Origin: Novosphingobium chloroacetimidivorans
Lineage (GTDB): Bacteria; Pseudomonadota; Alphaproteobacteria; Sphingomonadales; Sphingomonadaceae
DNA length: 64,000 bases
Direction: 5' to 3'
Assembly: GCF_014204535.1 (NCBI RefSeq)
Contig: NZ_JACHLR010000011.1
Coordinates: 62,001-126,000 of the forward strand
This document shows, one piece after another, positions 10,009 to 20,500 of the stretch (positions within the stretch are counted from its first letter, which is position 1; each line of letters starts with the position of its first letter). A program made the position numbers and the translations under genes. The notes beneath the pieces are model-generated. The model saw only the letters and a program-made list of their open reading frames with translations, ran no database searches and was not told the origin of the DNA.

Positions 10009-11178
10009 TTATTGTGCCTTGGGAGCGTCATGTCCGATCAGCTCCCTGCCGATCAGCATGCGCCGCACTTCGTTGGTGCCCGCGCCGATATCGAGCAGCT
10101 TGGCGTCACGCCAATAGCGCTCGACCGGCCAGTCCCTGGTGTAGCCGGCGCCGCCCAGCGCCTGGATCGCCTCGCCAGCCACCTTCACCGCATTCTCGGA
10201 TGCCAGCAGGATGCAGCCCGCCGCATCGAAGCGCGTGGTGCGTCCCGCATCGCAGGCCTTGGCCACCGCGTACACATAGGCGCGTGACGAGTTCAGCGCG
10301 ACGTACATGTCAGCGACTTTGGCTTGCATCAGCTGGAACTCGCCGATCGGCCGGCCGAACTGCTTGCGCTCGCGCACATAGGGCAGCACGACATCCAGGC
10401 AGGCCTGCATGATCCCCAGCTGGATGCCCGAGAGCACGACGCGCTCGTAATCGAGACCCGACATCAGCACTTTGACCCCGCCGTTCAGCGGACCCATCAC
10501 TTGCGCGTCTGGCACGAAGCAGTCGTCGAACACCAGTTCGGCGGTCGGCGAGCCGCGCATGCCGACCTTGTCGATCTTCTGCCCGATGGAGAAACCGGGA
10601 AAGTCCTTCTCGATCAGGAACGCGGTTATGCCCTTCGATCCAGCATCGGGCATCGTCTTGGCATAGACCACCAGGGTGTCGGCATAGGCGGCATTGGTGA
10701 TCCAGAACTTGGTGCCATTCAGCCGATAGCCGCCCTCCACCTTGTCGGCGCGCAGCTTCATCGACACGACGTCCGACCCCGCGCCCGCCTCGGACATCGC
10801 CAGGCTGCCGACATGCTCGCCGGAGATCAGCCTGGGCAGGTACTTCGCCTTCTGTTCGGAGTTTCCCCACCGCCGGATCTGGTTGACGCACAAGTTGGAG
10901 TGCGCCCCATAGCTGAGCCCGACCGAAGCGGAGCAGCGGCTGATCTCCTCGCAGGCGATCAGGTGCTCCAGGTAGCCCAGGCCCAGACCGCCGTCCGCTT
11001 CCTCGACGGTGATTCCATGAAGGCCGAGCTCGCCCATCTGCGGCCACAACTCGCGCGGGAACGCGTCTTGCGCATCCACCCGCGCCGCGATCGGCTCGAT
11101 CCGGTCGAGCGCGAAGCGCCGGGTGGTGGCGCGAATGGTCTCCGCCATCTCCCCCAGATCGAAGTCCATTTCCGCCAT
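10009..11178 (-). CDS. Isovaleryl-CoA dehydrogenase-like acyl-CoA dehydrogenase
   Basis: 389 residues, full-length ACAD. Motifs: LAMSEAGAGSDVVSMKLRA and KFWITNAAYAD (FAD and substrate binding), GLDYERVVLSGIQLGIMQACLD where the Glu matches the catalytic base of isovaleryl-CoA dehydrogenase, ERKQFG.PI.EFQ, and QALGGAGYTRDWPVERYWRDAKLLDIGAGTNEVRR at the C-terminus. It oxidises short branched acyl-CoA (leucine degradation) and passes electrons to ETF. The start at 11178 is decided by AGGAGAG 7 bases upstream; the longer frame has no such site. A terminator follows. Other leucine-pathway genes (MCC carboxylase, HMG-CoA lyase) are not in the window, so the exact substrate is inferred. Confidence 0.9.
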   Translation of the reverse strand: MAEMDFDLGEMAETIRATTRRFALDRIEPIAARVDAQDAFPRELWPQMGELGLHGITVEEADGGLGLGYLEHLIACEEISRCSASVGLSYGAHSNLCVNQIRRWGNSEQKAKYLPRLISGEHVGSLAMSEAGAGSDVVSMKLRADKVEGGYRLNGTKFWITNAAYADTLVVYAKTMPDAGSKGITAFLIEKDFPGFSIGQKIDKVGMRGSPTAELVFDDCFVPDAQVMGPLNGGVKVLMSGLDYERVVLSGIQLGIMQACLDVVLPYVRERKQFGRPIGEFQLMQAKVADMYVALNSSRAYVYAVAKACDAGRTTRFDAAGCILLASENAVKVAGEAIQALGGAGYTRDWPVERYWRDAKLLDIGAGTNEVRRMLIGRELIGHDAPKAQ

Positions 11179-11446
11179 GTCACTCTCCTGCGTGCTCTTG
11201 CTGCCGCCGCGGGCGCAATCTGGGTGCAGACATGAGCGTGGACGGCAGAGCGGGCAAGCCACGCGTTTCGGTCACGCCGTAAGAATGTGCGCCGAGCCCG
11301 TATCGGATGGATCGGCGCAGCGCTCTCGTTTCCAAGATCGCTCCGGTGTGTTGCACACGAACGCCACAAGGCGCTAAGCAGGTGCTCAGGAAACCGGTAG
11401 CGGCAGGCAAGGCCGAGAAGATCGGGTCGGAAGAAGGGGAGAGAAT

Positions 11447-12316
11447 ATGTCGGGCAAGGCTCCAGTCGCGATCGTCACGGGCGCCAGCCGCGGAGCCGGT
11501 CGCGGGATCGCGCTGGCCTTGGGTAGCCATGGCTGCACCGTCTATGTGACCGGGCGATCGGAGAAGATCGGCGACCATGCCCTGCCCGGCACCATCTACG
11601 AGACGGCCCAGGCGGTCACTGCTGCCGGGGGAACCGGCATCGCCGTCCGCTGCGACCATGCCGACGACGCGCAGGTCAAGGCGCTGTTCGATCAGGTTCA
11701 GGCCGAGCAGGGCCGGATCGACATTCTCGTCAACAATGCCGCCGCAGTCTACGACGAGTTGAGCATGCCCGGCAACTTCTGGGAAAAGCCGCTCAAGCTC
11801 GGCGACATGATCGATGTCGGCTTGCGCAGCAGCTACGTGGCAAGCTGGCTCGCCGCATCCGTCATGGTGGCGCAGAACCACGGCCTGATCGTGTTCACCT
11901 CCGCTTCGGGCGCGGCGCATTACTCGATGGGCCCGGCCTATGGCGCGCACAAGGCCGGGCTGGACAAGCTGGCCTTCGACATGGCGGTCGATTTCCGCGA
12001 TGCGGGCGTCGATGTCGTGGCGCTCTCGATCTGGATGGGCGCATTGGCGACCGACCGCCTGCTCGCCATGATCGAGGCGGATCCCGGCAAATATGGCTAC
12101 TTGCGCGACCAGATCGAGACGCCCGAATACACCGGGCATGTCGTCTGGGGCCTCTACAACGATCCGCATCTGCAAGAGCTCAACGGGGAGACGGTGATCG
12201 GGGCGGAGGCCGGCGCCAAGTACGGCATCCTCGACGAAGGCGATCGCCGCCCGCCGTCGTATCGCGACACGCACAAGGTCGCTCCACAAGGGTATCACCC
12301 GCTCGTCATTCGCTGA
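11447..12316 (+). CDS. Short-chain dehydrogenase/reductase (SDR)
   Basis: 289-residue classical SDR. The Rossmann cofactor motif is TGASRGAGRGIA at residues ~11-22, followed by ILVNNAA, and the catalytic Tyr/Lys is in YGAHK after a Ser in FTSASGAAHYS. The extended C-terminus (ETVIGAEAGAKYGILDEGDRRPPSYRD) resembles DHRS1-type SDRs. It would interconvert an alcohol and a ketone with NAD(P)H; the substrate is not known. The ATG at 11447 has GGGGAGAG just upstream. It stands divergent from the acyl-CoA dehydrogenase and ahead of the sulfotransferase-ADH pair. Confidence 0.9.
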   Translation: MSGKAPVAIVTGASRGAGRGIALALGSHGCTVYVTGRSEKIGDHALPGTIYETAQAVTAAGGTGIAVRCDHADDAQVKALFDQVQAEQGRIDILVNNAAAVYDELSMPGNFWEKPLKLGDMIDVGLRSSYVASWLAASVMVAQNHGLIVFTSASGAAHYSMGPAYGAHKAGLDKLAFDMAVDFRDAGVDVVALSIWMGALATDRLLAMIEADPGKYGYLRDQIETPEYTGHVVWGLYNDPHLQELNGETVIGAEAGAKYGILDEGDRRPPSYRDTHKVAPQGYHPLVIR

Positions 12317-12527
12317 GGCGCGCGCATCGCGCACCCTAGTCCCTGTCACACACGCGTGATCGCACTCAACAAGAAGATAGCGCCTACTATCTATCTTCCG
12401 CTCCACTGTCGCAAGTGATACGCCAGTGCCTCACGGCGAACGCTCGTCGGTGAGACGCGCGTGCCGACAGGAAGAGCCGGGAATGAAGGACTGGGAAGCC
12501 GATCTCGCGCATGTTGGAACTGCCTGA

Positions 12528-13718
12528 ATGCGGCTCGGCTACACGCCTCCGCCGACGTTCCGCGACGCCTTGGACCATGCGCATGAACTGGTGATCGCAC
12601 AGACGGGTGCGGACGATTTCGGGTCCGGCGATTATCTGCCCGGGCTGAAGGTCCTGCTTCAGTCGATGGACTATGATCCCCGCTTCAGCGAAGGCGGACG
12701 CGCGATGGCCTGGAGCATCGTCGTCGACGTGCTGCGCGGCCGAAACGAAGCGGTCAAGTCGATGAAGGCGACGCCCGGCTTCGATGCGCGACCGATTCTC
12801 AGCCCCGTGATCATCACCGGCGTGCCGCGAACCGGCACCACCGCCCTGCACCGGCTGCTGGCCATCGACGAGCGCTTCCAGGGCTTGCAGACCTGGCTGC
12901 TGGACTCACCGATGCCCCGGCCGCCGCTCGAAACCTGGCCGCACCACCCGCAGTTCCGCAAGACGGAGGCGCAGCTCGAAGCCCAGTATGCCGCGGCGCC
13001 AGGGCGTCGCGCGGCGCACCATCGCGCTGCGGAGGAAGTGCACGAGGATTGCATGCTGATGCGCCAGTCATTTGTTTCGAACCTGTGGTGCAGCGCGTGG
13101 TCGGCACCGACGTACGACGCGTGGTGGCAGGCGCAAAGCGAGGCGGAGGCTTACAAGCACTTGCACCGGTGCATCCAGCTGATCGGCAGCAACGATCCGG
13201 GCAAACGCTGGCTGCTCAAGAACCCCGGGCACATCGAGAACCTGGATTTGCTGTTCGCGGTCTTCCCTGACGCCAAGGTCATCCAGACTCATCGCGATCC
13301 CGCGAAGGCCGTGACTTCGCTGGTGTCGCTGCTGATGCAGTTGCACCCGGTGATGGAGGAAGGCCGGGCCGAGCAGCGCGGCGCGATCATGATGCGGCGC
13401 GAGACGGCCAAATGGGCCAAGGCCGTCGCCAAGGCGGAGCGGGTGCGTGAGCAGCATCCCGGCAAGGTGCTCGACGTCGTCCACGCCGATTTCCACGCCG
13501 ACCCCATGGCCGTGATCGAGAGCATCTACGCCTTCATCGGCATGGACATTCCCGACACGCTGAGGCCCGCGCTTCTCCAGCGCATCGAGGAGAAGCCGGA
13601 ACTTGCCCACGGCACGCACCGATATGCGATCGCCGACTACGCGATGACCCCGGAAGAGGCGCGCGAGCCCTTTCGCGCTTACATCGAGCGCTACGACTTG
13701 CTGGAGAAAGGCACGTGA
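12528..13718 (+). CDS. Sulfotransferase family protein
   Basis: 396 residues. PAPS-binding loop PVIITGVPRTGTTALHRLL near residue 90 and 3'-phosphate element FPDAKVIQTHRDPAKAVTSLVSL near residue 245, with RWLLKNPGH between them. It is related in layout to the sulfotransferase at 5.2-6.5 kb. It overlaps the next gene by four bases (GTGA), so the two are translationally coupled, which suggests the sulfotransferase and the dehydrogenase act on the same compound. The start at 12528 follows a short in-frame stop and has a poor ribosome site. Confidence 0.87.
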   Translation: MRLGYTPPPTFRDALDHAHELVIAQTGADDFGSGDYLPGLKVLLQSMDYDPRFSEGGRAMAWSIVVDVLRGRNEAVKSMKATPGFDARPILSPVIITGVPRTGTTALHRLLAIDERFQGLQTWLLDSPMPRPPLETWPHHPQFRKTEAQLEAQYAAAPGRRAAHHRAAEEVHEDCMLMRQSFVSNLWCSAWSAPTYDAWWQAQSEAEAYKHLHRCIQLIGSNDPGKRWLLKNPGHIENLDLLFAVFPDAKVIQTHRDPAKAVTSLVSLLMQLHPVMEEGRAEQRGAIMMRRETAKWAKAVAKAERVREQHPGKVLDVVHADFHADPMAVIESIYAFIGMDIPDTLRPALLQRIEEKPELAHGTHRYAIADYAMTPEEAREPFRAYIERYDLLEKGT

Positions 13719-14722
13719 AGGCGGCGATCTACCCGGGCGAAGGACGCCCCGTGATCATCGAGACCCTGCCCGACCCCGAACCGGCTGCGGGCGAGGTGCT
13801 GATCAAGGTCGACCGCTGCGGCATCTGCGGCACCGATCTGGCGATGACCAGGGGCGGCGCCTGGGACTTCGGCAGTGGCGTGCAGTTCGGCCACGAATAC
13901 GCCGGCGAAGTCGTGGCGCTGGGTTCGGGCGTGTCTTCGCTCGCGGTCGGTGACCGCATCGCCGTCCTGCCCTCGACCGCCTGCGGAGAGTGCCCCGGCT
14001 GCGCGCACCAGAACAACGTGCTGTGCCGGGCAAGTCCCGGCAGGGCGGACCATGGCTTCGCGCAGTATGCCCGCGTGCCTGTCTCGGTGGCGACCAGGTT
14101 ACCAGCCGTTCTTTCGCTTGCCGACGGCGCCTTGATCGAGCCGATGGCGATCAGCCTCTACGGGGTGAAGCACGCGCGCATCCAGCCTGGGGACCGAGTG
14201 GTCGTGCTGGGCGGCGGCACCGTCGCGCTCTACGCCGTCTACTGGGCAAGGCGGCTCGGAGCTGGGAGGATCGTTGTCCTGTCGCGCTCGGCGAGGCGAG
14301 CCGAACTGGCGTTGCAGATGGGCGCGGACCGCTTCATCCCCTACGGTGAGAACGAAGTCGGCGAGGTCGCGGAAACACTTGGCGGACCGCCGGAGGTCGT
14401 GCTCGAATGCGTCGGCGCGCAAGGCATGCTGGGCAAGGCGATCATGCACGCAGGGCCGTTCGGGCGTGTCGTGTCGTTGGGGTTCTGCACTTCGCCCGAC
14501 CCGGTCATACCCGCGATCGCCTCGTACAAGTGCGTAAGCGTGCAGTTCCTCGTCGGCTACTCGATGGCGGAATTCCTCACCATCGCCGACCAGATGGACA
14601 AGGGCCACGTCGATCCCAAGGCGATCATCACCAGCACCGTCCCGCTCGCGGCCCTGCCTGAGACGATGACCATGCTGCGTGGGCCCAACGAGGAAACCAA
14701 GGTGCATGTCACCATGGCGTGA
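13715..14722 (+). CDS. Zinc-dependent alcohol dehydrogenase (MDR family)
   Basis: 335 residues of the medium-chain dehydrogenase family. Catalytic zinc ligands are in CGICGTD and GHEYAGEVV. Structural-zinc cysteines sit in CGECPGCAHQNNVLC. The nucleotide-binding motif is VVLGGGTVALYAV, where GxGxxG is altered to GGGTVA. The start is GTG at 13715, within the stop of the sulfotransferase gene. The enzyme should oxidise an alcohol with NAD(P); specificity is unknown. The coupling argues for a two-gene operon. Confidence 0.9.
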   Translation: MKAAIYPGEGRPVIIETLPDPEPAAGEVLIKVDRCGICGTDLAMTRGGAWDFGSGVQFGHEYAGEVVALGSGVSSLAVGDRIAVLPSTACGECPGCAHQNNVLCRASPGRADHGFAQYARVPVSVATRLPAVLSLADGALIEPMAISLYGVKHARIQPGDRVVVLGGGTVALYAVYWARRLGAGRIVVLSRSARRAELALQMGADRFIPYGENEVGEVAETLGGPPEVVLECVGAQGMLGKAIMHAGPFGRVVSLGFCTSPDPVIPAIASYKCVSVQFLVGYSMAEFLTIADQMDKGHVDPKAIITSTVPLAALPETMTMLRGPNEETKVHVTMA

Positions 14723-14739
14723 GTGCGCCGGGCGCTCTA

Positions 14740-15555
14740 CTAAGGGAGCGAGTGCAGCAAGCTGCGCGCCCGGGAAACGCAATGGGCCAGGCGCTCGCGC
14801 GGCCCCTCTCCTGCCTGGGCGCGCGAGCGTTGCGGGATCTCCAGGCTGAGCGGCGCGTGCCGAGGCAGCGCCGCCAGATAATCGCGCAAGGGCAGCTCGC
14901 CGTCCCCCGGCGCCAGACGCTCGTACATCGCCTCGTCCATGTAGTCCGGCGCGCAGGCCAGCGGCACGTCGCACAGCTGGACATAGCCGATCCGATCGGG
15001 CGCAATCGCCTGCAAGTCCGTCGGCGCGACCCCGGTGCGCCCGCATTGCATGGTATCGATGATGAGGCCCAAGTCCGATGCCCCGACCTGCTCGATCACC
15101 GCCAGCGCAGTCGGCAGGTCGGCGATGGCGAAGATCGGCACGAACTCGATCAACGGCACGATCGCGTATGCGCGGCAGAGTTCGGCAAGGCGGCCGTACT
15201 GGTCGACATTGCGAGCAAAGTCCGGCTCGAAGCTGACAGAACCGACCCGCCTGGCCCCCAGCTCGCCCAACATGTCGAGGGTCGCGCGCCACTCGTCCAG
15301 GCCGTCCTGTCCCGGCATGACGGGGAGACTGTCGCCCAGTGCCAGGTGTACTCCGTTCGCCTGCAGCGCCGCCCTCAGCTCACGGCGCAGCTGCAGATCG
15401 TCGCGAATCGAGAAGGAGGGGTAGCCCTCGGGATTGTACCTCGCGCTGCCAAGACCAAGGCTGATGCTGTCGCAGCCCAGCTCGGCCGCCAGCTCCACGA
15501 ACGCCACGGGCGGCAAGGCGAAAACGCTGATGTGATCGATGCCGAGGCTTCTCAT
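14740..15555 (-). CDS. Sugar phosphate isomerase/epimerase-like TIM barrel protein
   Basis: 271 residues of the xylose isomerase-like (AP endonuclease 2) TIM-barrel superfamily. Landmarks: AAELGCDSISLGLG at strand 1-2, VPLIEFVPIFAIADLPTALAVIEQV with a likely metal-binding Glu, LGLIIDTMQCGRTG with Asp, and YVQLCDVPL followed by GDGELPLRDYLAALP. Such proteins isomerise or epimerise sugars, inositols or related polyols, or dehydrate acids such as 3-dehydroshikimate; the substrate cannot be assigned. The start at 15555 (MRSLGID) is the one consistent with the fold. It converges on the ADH gene with an 17-base gap. Confidence 0.8.
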   Translation of the reverse strand: MRSLGIDHISVFALPPVAFVELAAELGCDSISLGLGSARYNPEGYPSFSIRDDLQLRRELRAALQANGVHLALGDSLPVMPGQDGLDEWRATLDMLGELGARRVGSVSFEPDFARNVDQYGRLAELCRAYAIVPLIEFVPIFAIADLPTALAVIEQVGASDLGLIIDTMQCGRTGVAPTDLQAIAPDRIGYVQLCDVPLACAPDYMDEAMYERLAPGDGELPLRDYLAALPRHAPLSLEIPQRSRAQAGEGPRERLAHCVSRARSLLHSLP

Positions 15556-15708
15556 GGCCCGACGCTCGAGATCATGTCCCAGGCGCGACGCAGGGTGCAC
15601 GCCCCATGCTGCCGCCTGACCGCATCCGCCCGGTCTACGCGATTGTCGTCATGCCCGTTCGCGGCTCGGGCGACCCGAAGGCTCGCTACGGCTTGAAGCG
15701 TTTTAAGC

Positions 15709-15984
15709 TCAGTTCCGCCGGTGCTTGCCGCCGTAATACGATCCGATGAAACTGCCGATCTTCGACATTTCGGCTGCTGCCGCGACGGCACTGTCCGCAC
15801 AGCATGGCAGCGGGCCCTTGTCGGCTTCCGTCGCGCGCGCGGCCACACGATCGCACAGTTCTTCGATGTCGGCGCGGCTGAGAAGGTTCTTCTCACGCAG
15901 CAGGCACAGCAGCGTCTGCAGGATCACGAGGCTCTTGTCGCCGCTATCAATTGAGTCGGCACTAAGGACATCAAGGTTACGCAT
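15709..15984 (-). CDS. Small hypothetical protein downstream of the efflux operon
   Basis: 91 residues starting at 15984 with a good AGGAGAG ribosome site. N-terminal half: helical (SLVILQTLLCLLREKNLLSRADIEELCDRVAARA). C-terminal half: PCCADSAVAAAAEMSKIGSFIGSYYGGKHRRN. Two adjacent cysteines and a basic tail are the only notable features. It follows the outer-membrane factor gene on the same strand after 86 bases. I recognise no family; the site and codon pattern support translation. Confidence 0.65.
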   Translation of the reverse strand: MRNLDVLSADSIDSGDKSLVILQTLLCLLREKNLLSRADIEELCDRVAARATEADKGPLPCCADSAVAAAAEMSKIGSFIGSYYGGKHRRN

Positions 15985-16070
15985 GGCATCTCTCCTATTT
16001 TGTTGGGAGTGTATGCCAAATGCGCAAACGCGCAAGGGTGTAAGAATCTGTCGCGATCGAGACGCCGGAC

Positions 16071-17534
16071 TTACTGCAAGCCACCTCCGAGCGACCGATA
16101 GAGCTCGATCAAATTGTTGATGCGCGCCAGACGCGTGGTCGCGAGCTGTTGCTGTGCGGCATACGAAGTGCGTTGAGCGTCCAGCGAGGTCAGGAAGCTG
16201 TCCACCCCTGCGCGATAGCGCGCGTCCGACAAACGAGCCGCGACTCGCGCGGCTTCGGCCCGGCGGGTCTGCGCGCCGACTTGCTCGACGATCGTCCCGC
16301 GCTGCGCCAGCGCATCGGCCACCTCGCGAAACGCAGTCTGGATCGTGCGCTCGTACGTAGCCACGGCTACCTGCTGCGACGCACGCGCGTAATCGAGGTT
16401 CGCCCGGTTGCGTCCGCCATCGAAAATGGGAAGTCCGATCGCGGGAGAGCCGGTGTAGGTATAGCTGCCCGAGCTGAACAGGCCGCCAAGCGCCGTTCCG
16501 ATCGTACCCAGCGTACCGGTCAGGGAGATCTGCGGGAAGAACGCGGCGCGGGCCGCGCCGATGTTGGCGTTCTCGGCAATCAGCTGGTGCTCGGCCTGCA
16601 GAACGTCGGGACGCTTGAGCAGCACCGTTGACGACAAGTCGGACGGCAGCGAGTCGCGAGTGAGGTCCTCGCCCCCGAGTGCATCCGGTAATTGCTCCGC
16701 CGGCACCGTGGTGCCGACCAGCAGGTTGAGCGCGTTCTGATCCTGCGCGATCCGGGTCGTGAGCGTGGCGACATCGTTGCGCGCGCCTTCGTAGTTGGTC
16801 TCCGCCTGGCGGCTTTCGAGTTCCGAGGCGACGCCGATGCGGAACTGCGCGCGCGTCAGCTCCAGCGTCTGCTCGAAGGTCTTGAGCGTCTCGCGCGCGA
16901 TGCGCAGCTGCTCCTGATCGGACGCCATCGTCGCCCAGGCAGTGCCGATCTCCGCGATCAGGCTGATGCGAGCGGTGCGCGCCGCTTCCTCGCTGGCGAA
17001 GTACTGCTCCTGCGCGGCACGGCTGAGATTGCGCAGGCGGCCGAACAGGTCGAGTTCGAACGACGAGAAGCCGACATTGGCCGAGTAGATCGCGAAGTCC
17101 GTCGATGTCGCACCGCCCCCGGCGCCGACGCCGACACCTGTGCCGACACCCGTACCGCCGCCCACTCCCCCGCCTGCTCCGAGCGGACTGTTGGTGTAAG
17201 TGGCACTGCCGTTGGCCGTAACGTTCGGCAGCAGGTCGGCGCGCTGCACGCGGTATTGCGCGCGTGCCTGGAGGATGTTGGCCGCGGCGATCCGCAGGTC
17301 GCGATTGTTGGCCAGGCCCGTCTCGATCACCGCGACGAGCCTGGGGTCGGTGAAGAAGTCCCGCCATCCGACCAGTGCGACGTCGGCCGGTGCGTCCGCG
17401 CGGGCGGCCGGGTAGGCGCCGCCTTGCGGAAATTGCGCGGGCGCCGCGCCCACCGGCCGGACGTACTTGGGCGCCAGATTGCACCCACCCAGGATCGTGG
17501 TTGCGGCGAGCAGGAGGATACGCGTTCTAGTCAT
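16071..17534 (-). CDS. RND efflux system outer-membrane lipoprotein (NodT/OprM family)
   Basis: 487 residues. The N-terminus is a lipoprotein signal with lipobox LGGC (Cys18), then the family's NLAPKYVRP start. Two repeated alpha-helical outer-membrane-efflux domains follow, with conserved stretches W..FF.DPRL, ARAQYRVQRADLLP, NLLVG..P, and RPDVLQAEHQLIAENANIGAARAAFFPQISLTGT. A Gly-rich stretch near residues 125-145 (GAGGGVGGGTGVGTGVGVG) is unusual. It forms the trimeric channel that docks with the AcrAB-like pair encoded just upstream in the same operon (4-base gap to the pump gene). Confidence 0.94.
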   Translation of the reverse strand: MTRTRILLLAATTILGGCNLAPKYVRPVGAAPAQFPQGGAYPAARADAPADVALVGWRDFFTDPRLVAVIETGLANNRDLRIAAANILQARAQYRVQRADLLPNVTANGSATYTNSPLGAGGGVGGGTGVGTGVGVGAGGGATSTDFAIYSANVGFSSFELDLFGRLRNLSRAAQEQYFASEEAARTARISLIAEIGTAWATMASDQEQLRIARETLKTFEQTLELTRAQFRIGVASELESRQAETNYEGARNDVATLTTRIAQDQNALNLLVGTTVPAEQLPDALGGEDLTRDSLPSDLSSTVLLKRPDVLQAEHQLIAENANIGAARAAFFPQISLTGTLGTIGTALGGLFSSGSYTYTGSPAIGLPIFDGGRNRANLDYARASQQVAVATYERTIQTAFREVADALAQRGTIVEQVGAQTRRAEAARVAARLSDARYRAGVDSFLTSLDAQRTSYAAQQQLATTRLARINNLIELYRSLGGGLQ

Positions 17535-17537
17535 GGC

Positions 17538-20500
17538 TCAGGCTCCCTGCTGCGCCGGTTCGCCTTCGGGCTCGTCGCTCACGGCCGGCTTGTTGTCGCC
17601 ACCCTTGCCGAAGAGACGAAGCACGACGACGAAGAACATCGGCACCAGGAAAATCGCGAAAACTGTCGCCGTCAGCATGCCGCCGACCACGGCGCGGCCG
17701 ATCGCGTTCTGGCCGCCCGCACCGGCACCGGTCGAGATCGCCAGCGGCAGCACGCCGAAGATGAACGCAAGGCTGGTCATCAGGATCGGCCGCAGGCGCA
17801 GTCGCGCCGCCTCGATCGCGGCCTGGAACGGCTTCATTCCGCCCAGCACGCGCTCTTCGGCGAACTCTACGATCAGGATCGCGTTCTTGGCGGACACGCC
17901 GATCGTCGTGATCAGGCCAACCTGCAGGTAGATGTCGTTGTTGAGGCCGGTGATCGCAGCGGCGGCGAGCGCACCGACCACGCCGAGCGGCACCACCAGG
18001 AGGACCGAGATCGGCACCGTCCAACTCTCGTAGAGCGCCGCGAGGCAGAGGAACACGATCAGCAGCGACAAGGCATAGAGCATTGGCGCCTGCCCGCTCG
18101 ACAGCTGCTCTTCGTAGGAGAGGCTCGCCCATTCCAGCGAGGTGCCGGCGGGAAGCTTGCCATGCAGCTCTTTCATGATCTTCAACGCCTGTCCCGAGCT
18201 GACGCCGGGGGCCGCGGCGCCCTGGATCTGCATGGAGGGTGCGCCGTTGAAACGCGTGAGCTGCAGCGGCGCCAGGGCCCAGTCGACATTGCTGAAGGCA
18301 CTATAGGGCGCCATCTGGCCGCTTTGTCCGCGCACGTAGAAGTCGTTCAAGTTCTCCGGTTGCAGGCGGAAGGGCGCGTCGGCCTGGACGTAGACGCGCT
18401 TCACGCGCCCCCGGTCGATGAAGTCGTTGACGTAGGATCCACCCCATGCGGTCGCGATCGTAGAGCTGGCCTCGCCCAGGTTCAGCCCCAGGGCCCGTGC
18501 CTTGTCCTGATCGACGTTGACCTTCAGCTGCGGAGCGTCGTCCAGGCTGAGCGGGCGCACTTGCACCAGGCGCTTGTCCTGCGCGGCCAGACCCAGCAGC
18601 TGATTGCGCGCCGCGAGCAGGCGCGCATGCCCGATGCCTTCGTTGTCGACGAGCTGGGCATCGAAGCCGGTCGCATCGCCCAGTTCCTGCACGGCCGGCG
18701 GGATCAACGCGAAGATCGTCGCATCCTTGAACGCGGGAAACTGCTTGTTCGCGCGCTGCACGACGGCCTGCGCCCGGTTGTCGGCACCCTTACGCTTGTC
18801 CCAGTCCTTGAGTTTGACGAAGGCGATACCCGCGTTCTGTCCCTGTCCGGAGAAGCTGAAGCCGTTCAGGGTGAAGGCGGATTCGACGGCGGGATCCTTG
18901 CTGAGCACTTCGCGCACGAACTCCAGCGCGCGCTCGGTGCGCGGCGCGGTGGCGCCTGAAGGACCCTGGACGACGACGAACATGGAACCCTGGTCCTCGT
19001 CGGGCAGGAAGCCGGTCGGCAGGCGCCAGAACAGCAGAGCCATGCCGCCCACGATCACCGCGTAGATGAGCAAGGACCGCTTCCAGCTGCGCGCCGTCCG
19101 CGTCACGCCGCGCTCGTAAGCCTGCGTACCGCGATCGAAGCGATCGTTGAACCAGCGGAAGAAGCGCGCGGCAAGGCCGTTGCCGTGCTTCTTCTCGGGA
19201 TCGTGCGGCTTCAGGATCGTGGCGCACAGCGCCGGCGTCAGGATCAGGGCGACGAGCACGGAGAGCACCATGGCGGCGACGATCGTCAGCGAGAACTGGC
19301 GATAGATGACGCCGGTCGAGCCGCCAAAGAAGGCCATCGGCAGGAACACCGCCGAAAGCACCAGGCCGATGCCGATCAGCGCGCCGCTGATCTCGTCCAT
19401 GGACTTGCGCGCGGCGTTCTTGGGACTGAGCCCCTCGGTGGTGATCAGGCGCTCGACGTTCTCCACCACGACGATGGCGTCATCGACCAGCAGGCCGATC
19501 GCCAGCACCATGCCGAACAAGGTGAGCGTGTTGATCGAGTACCCGGCCAGCGCCATCACCGCGAAGGTGCCCAGCAATACGACCGGCACCGCGATCGTCG
19601 GGATCAGCGTCGCCCGCCAGTTTTGCAGGAAGACGAACATGACCACGAACACCAGCACCACCGCTTCGACCAGCGTGTGGATCACCTGCTCGACCGACAG
19701 CCGCACGAACGGCGTGGAGTCGTAAGGGTAGACGACCTTCACGTCGCCCGGGAAGGTCTTGGAGAGTTCGGCGACCCGTTCCTTCACCGCATCCACGGTG
19801 TCGAGCGCGTTTGCGCCAGGCGCCAGGTTGATGCCAAAGCCGGTCGCCGGCTTGCCGTTGAACTTGAGGTCGAAGCCATAGACCTCGGACCCGAGCTCGA
19901 CCCGCGCCACGTCCGAAAGGCGCACGATCGCGCCGTTCGCGTCGCTCTTGAGGCGGATGGCGCCGAACTCCTCGGGCGTCTGCAGCCGCGATTGCACGGA
20001 GACGGTCGCGTTCAGCATCTGCTCGCGCGGCGAGGGCTGCGCGCCCAGCTGGCCGGCGGAAACCTGCGCGTTCTGCTCGCGCAAGGCGGCCGTGACGTCG
20101 GCGATGGTGAGCTGGTAGCTGTTCAGCTTGATCGGATCGACCCAGACGCGCATGGCATATTGCGAGCCGAACGCCTGGGTCTCGCCCACACCGGTGATGC
20201 GGCTGATCGGATCGAGCAGGCGGGAAGCGACCATGTCGGCAAGGTCGGCGCCGTCGTGCGTGCCGTCTTCCGAATAGAGGCCGACCACCAGCAGGAAGCT
20301 GGCGGAAGACTTGGCCACGCGCAGGCCCTGCTGCTGCACTTCCTGCGGTAGCAGCGGTGTGGCCGCCTGCAGCTTGTTCTGGACCTGCACTTGCGCGATG
20401 TCGGGATCGGTACCCTGTTCGAACGTCAGCGTGACCGTCGCCTGGCCGGCCGACGAGGAGCTGCTGTCGAAATAGCGCAGGTTGTCGATGCCCTTGAGCT

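Noticed and set aside
16692-18959. 755-codon plus-strand frame opposite the RND operon
   Set aside because: Antisense shadow of the outer-membrane factor and pump genes.
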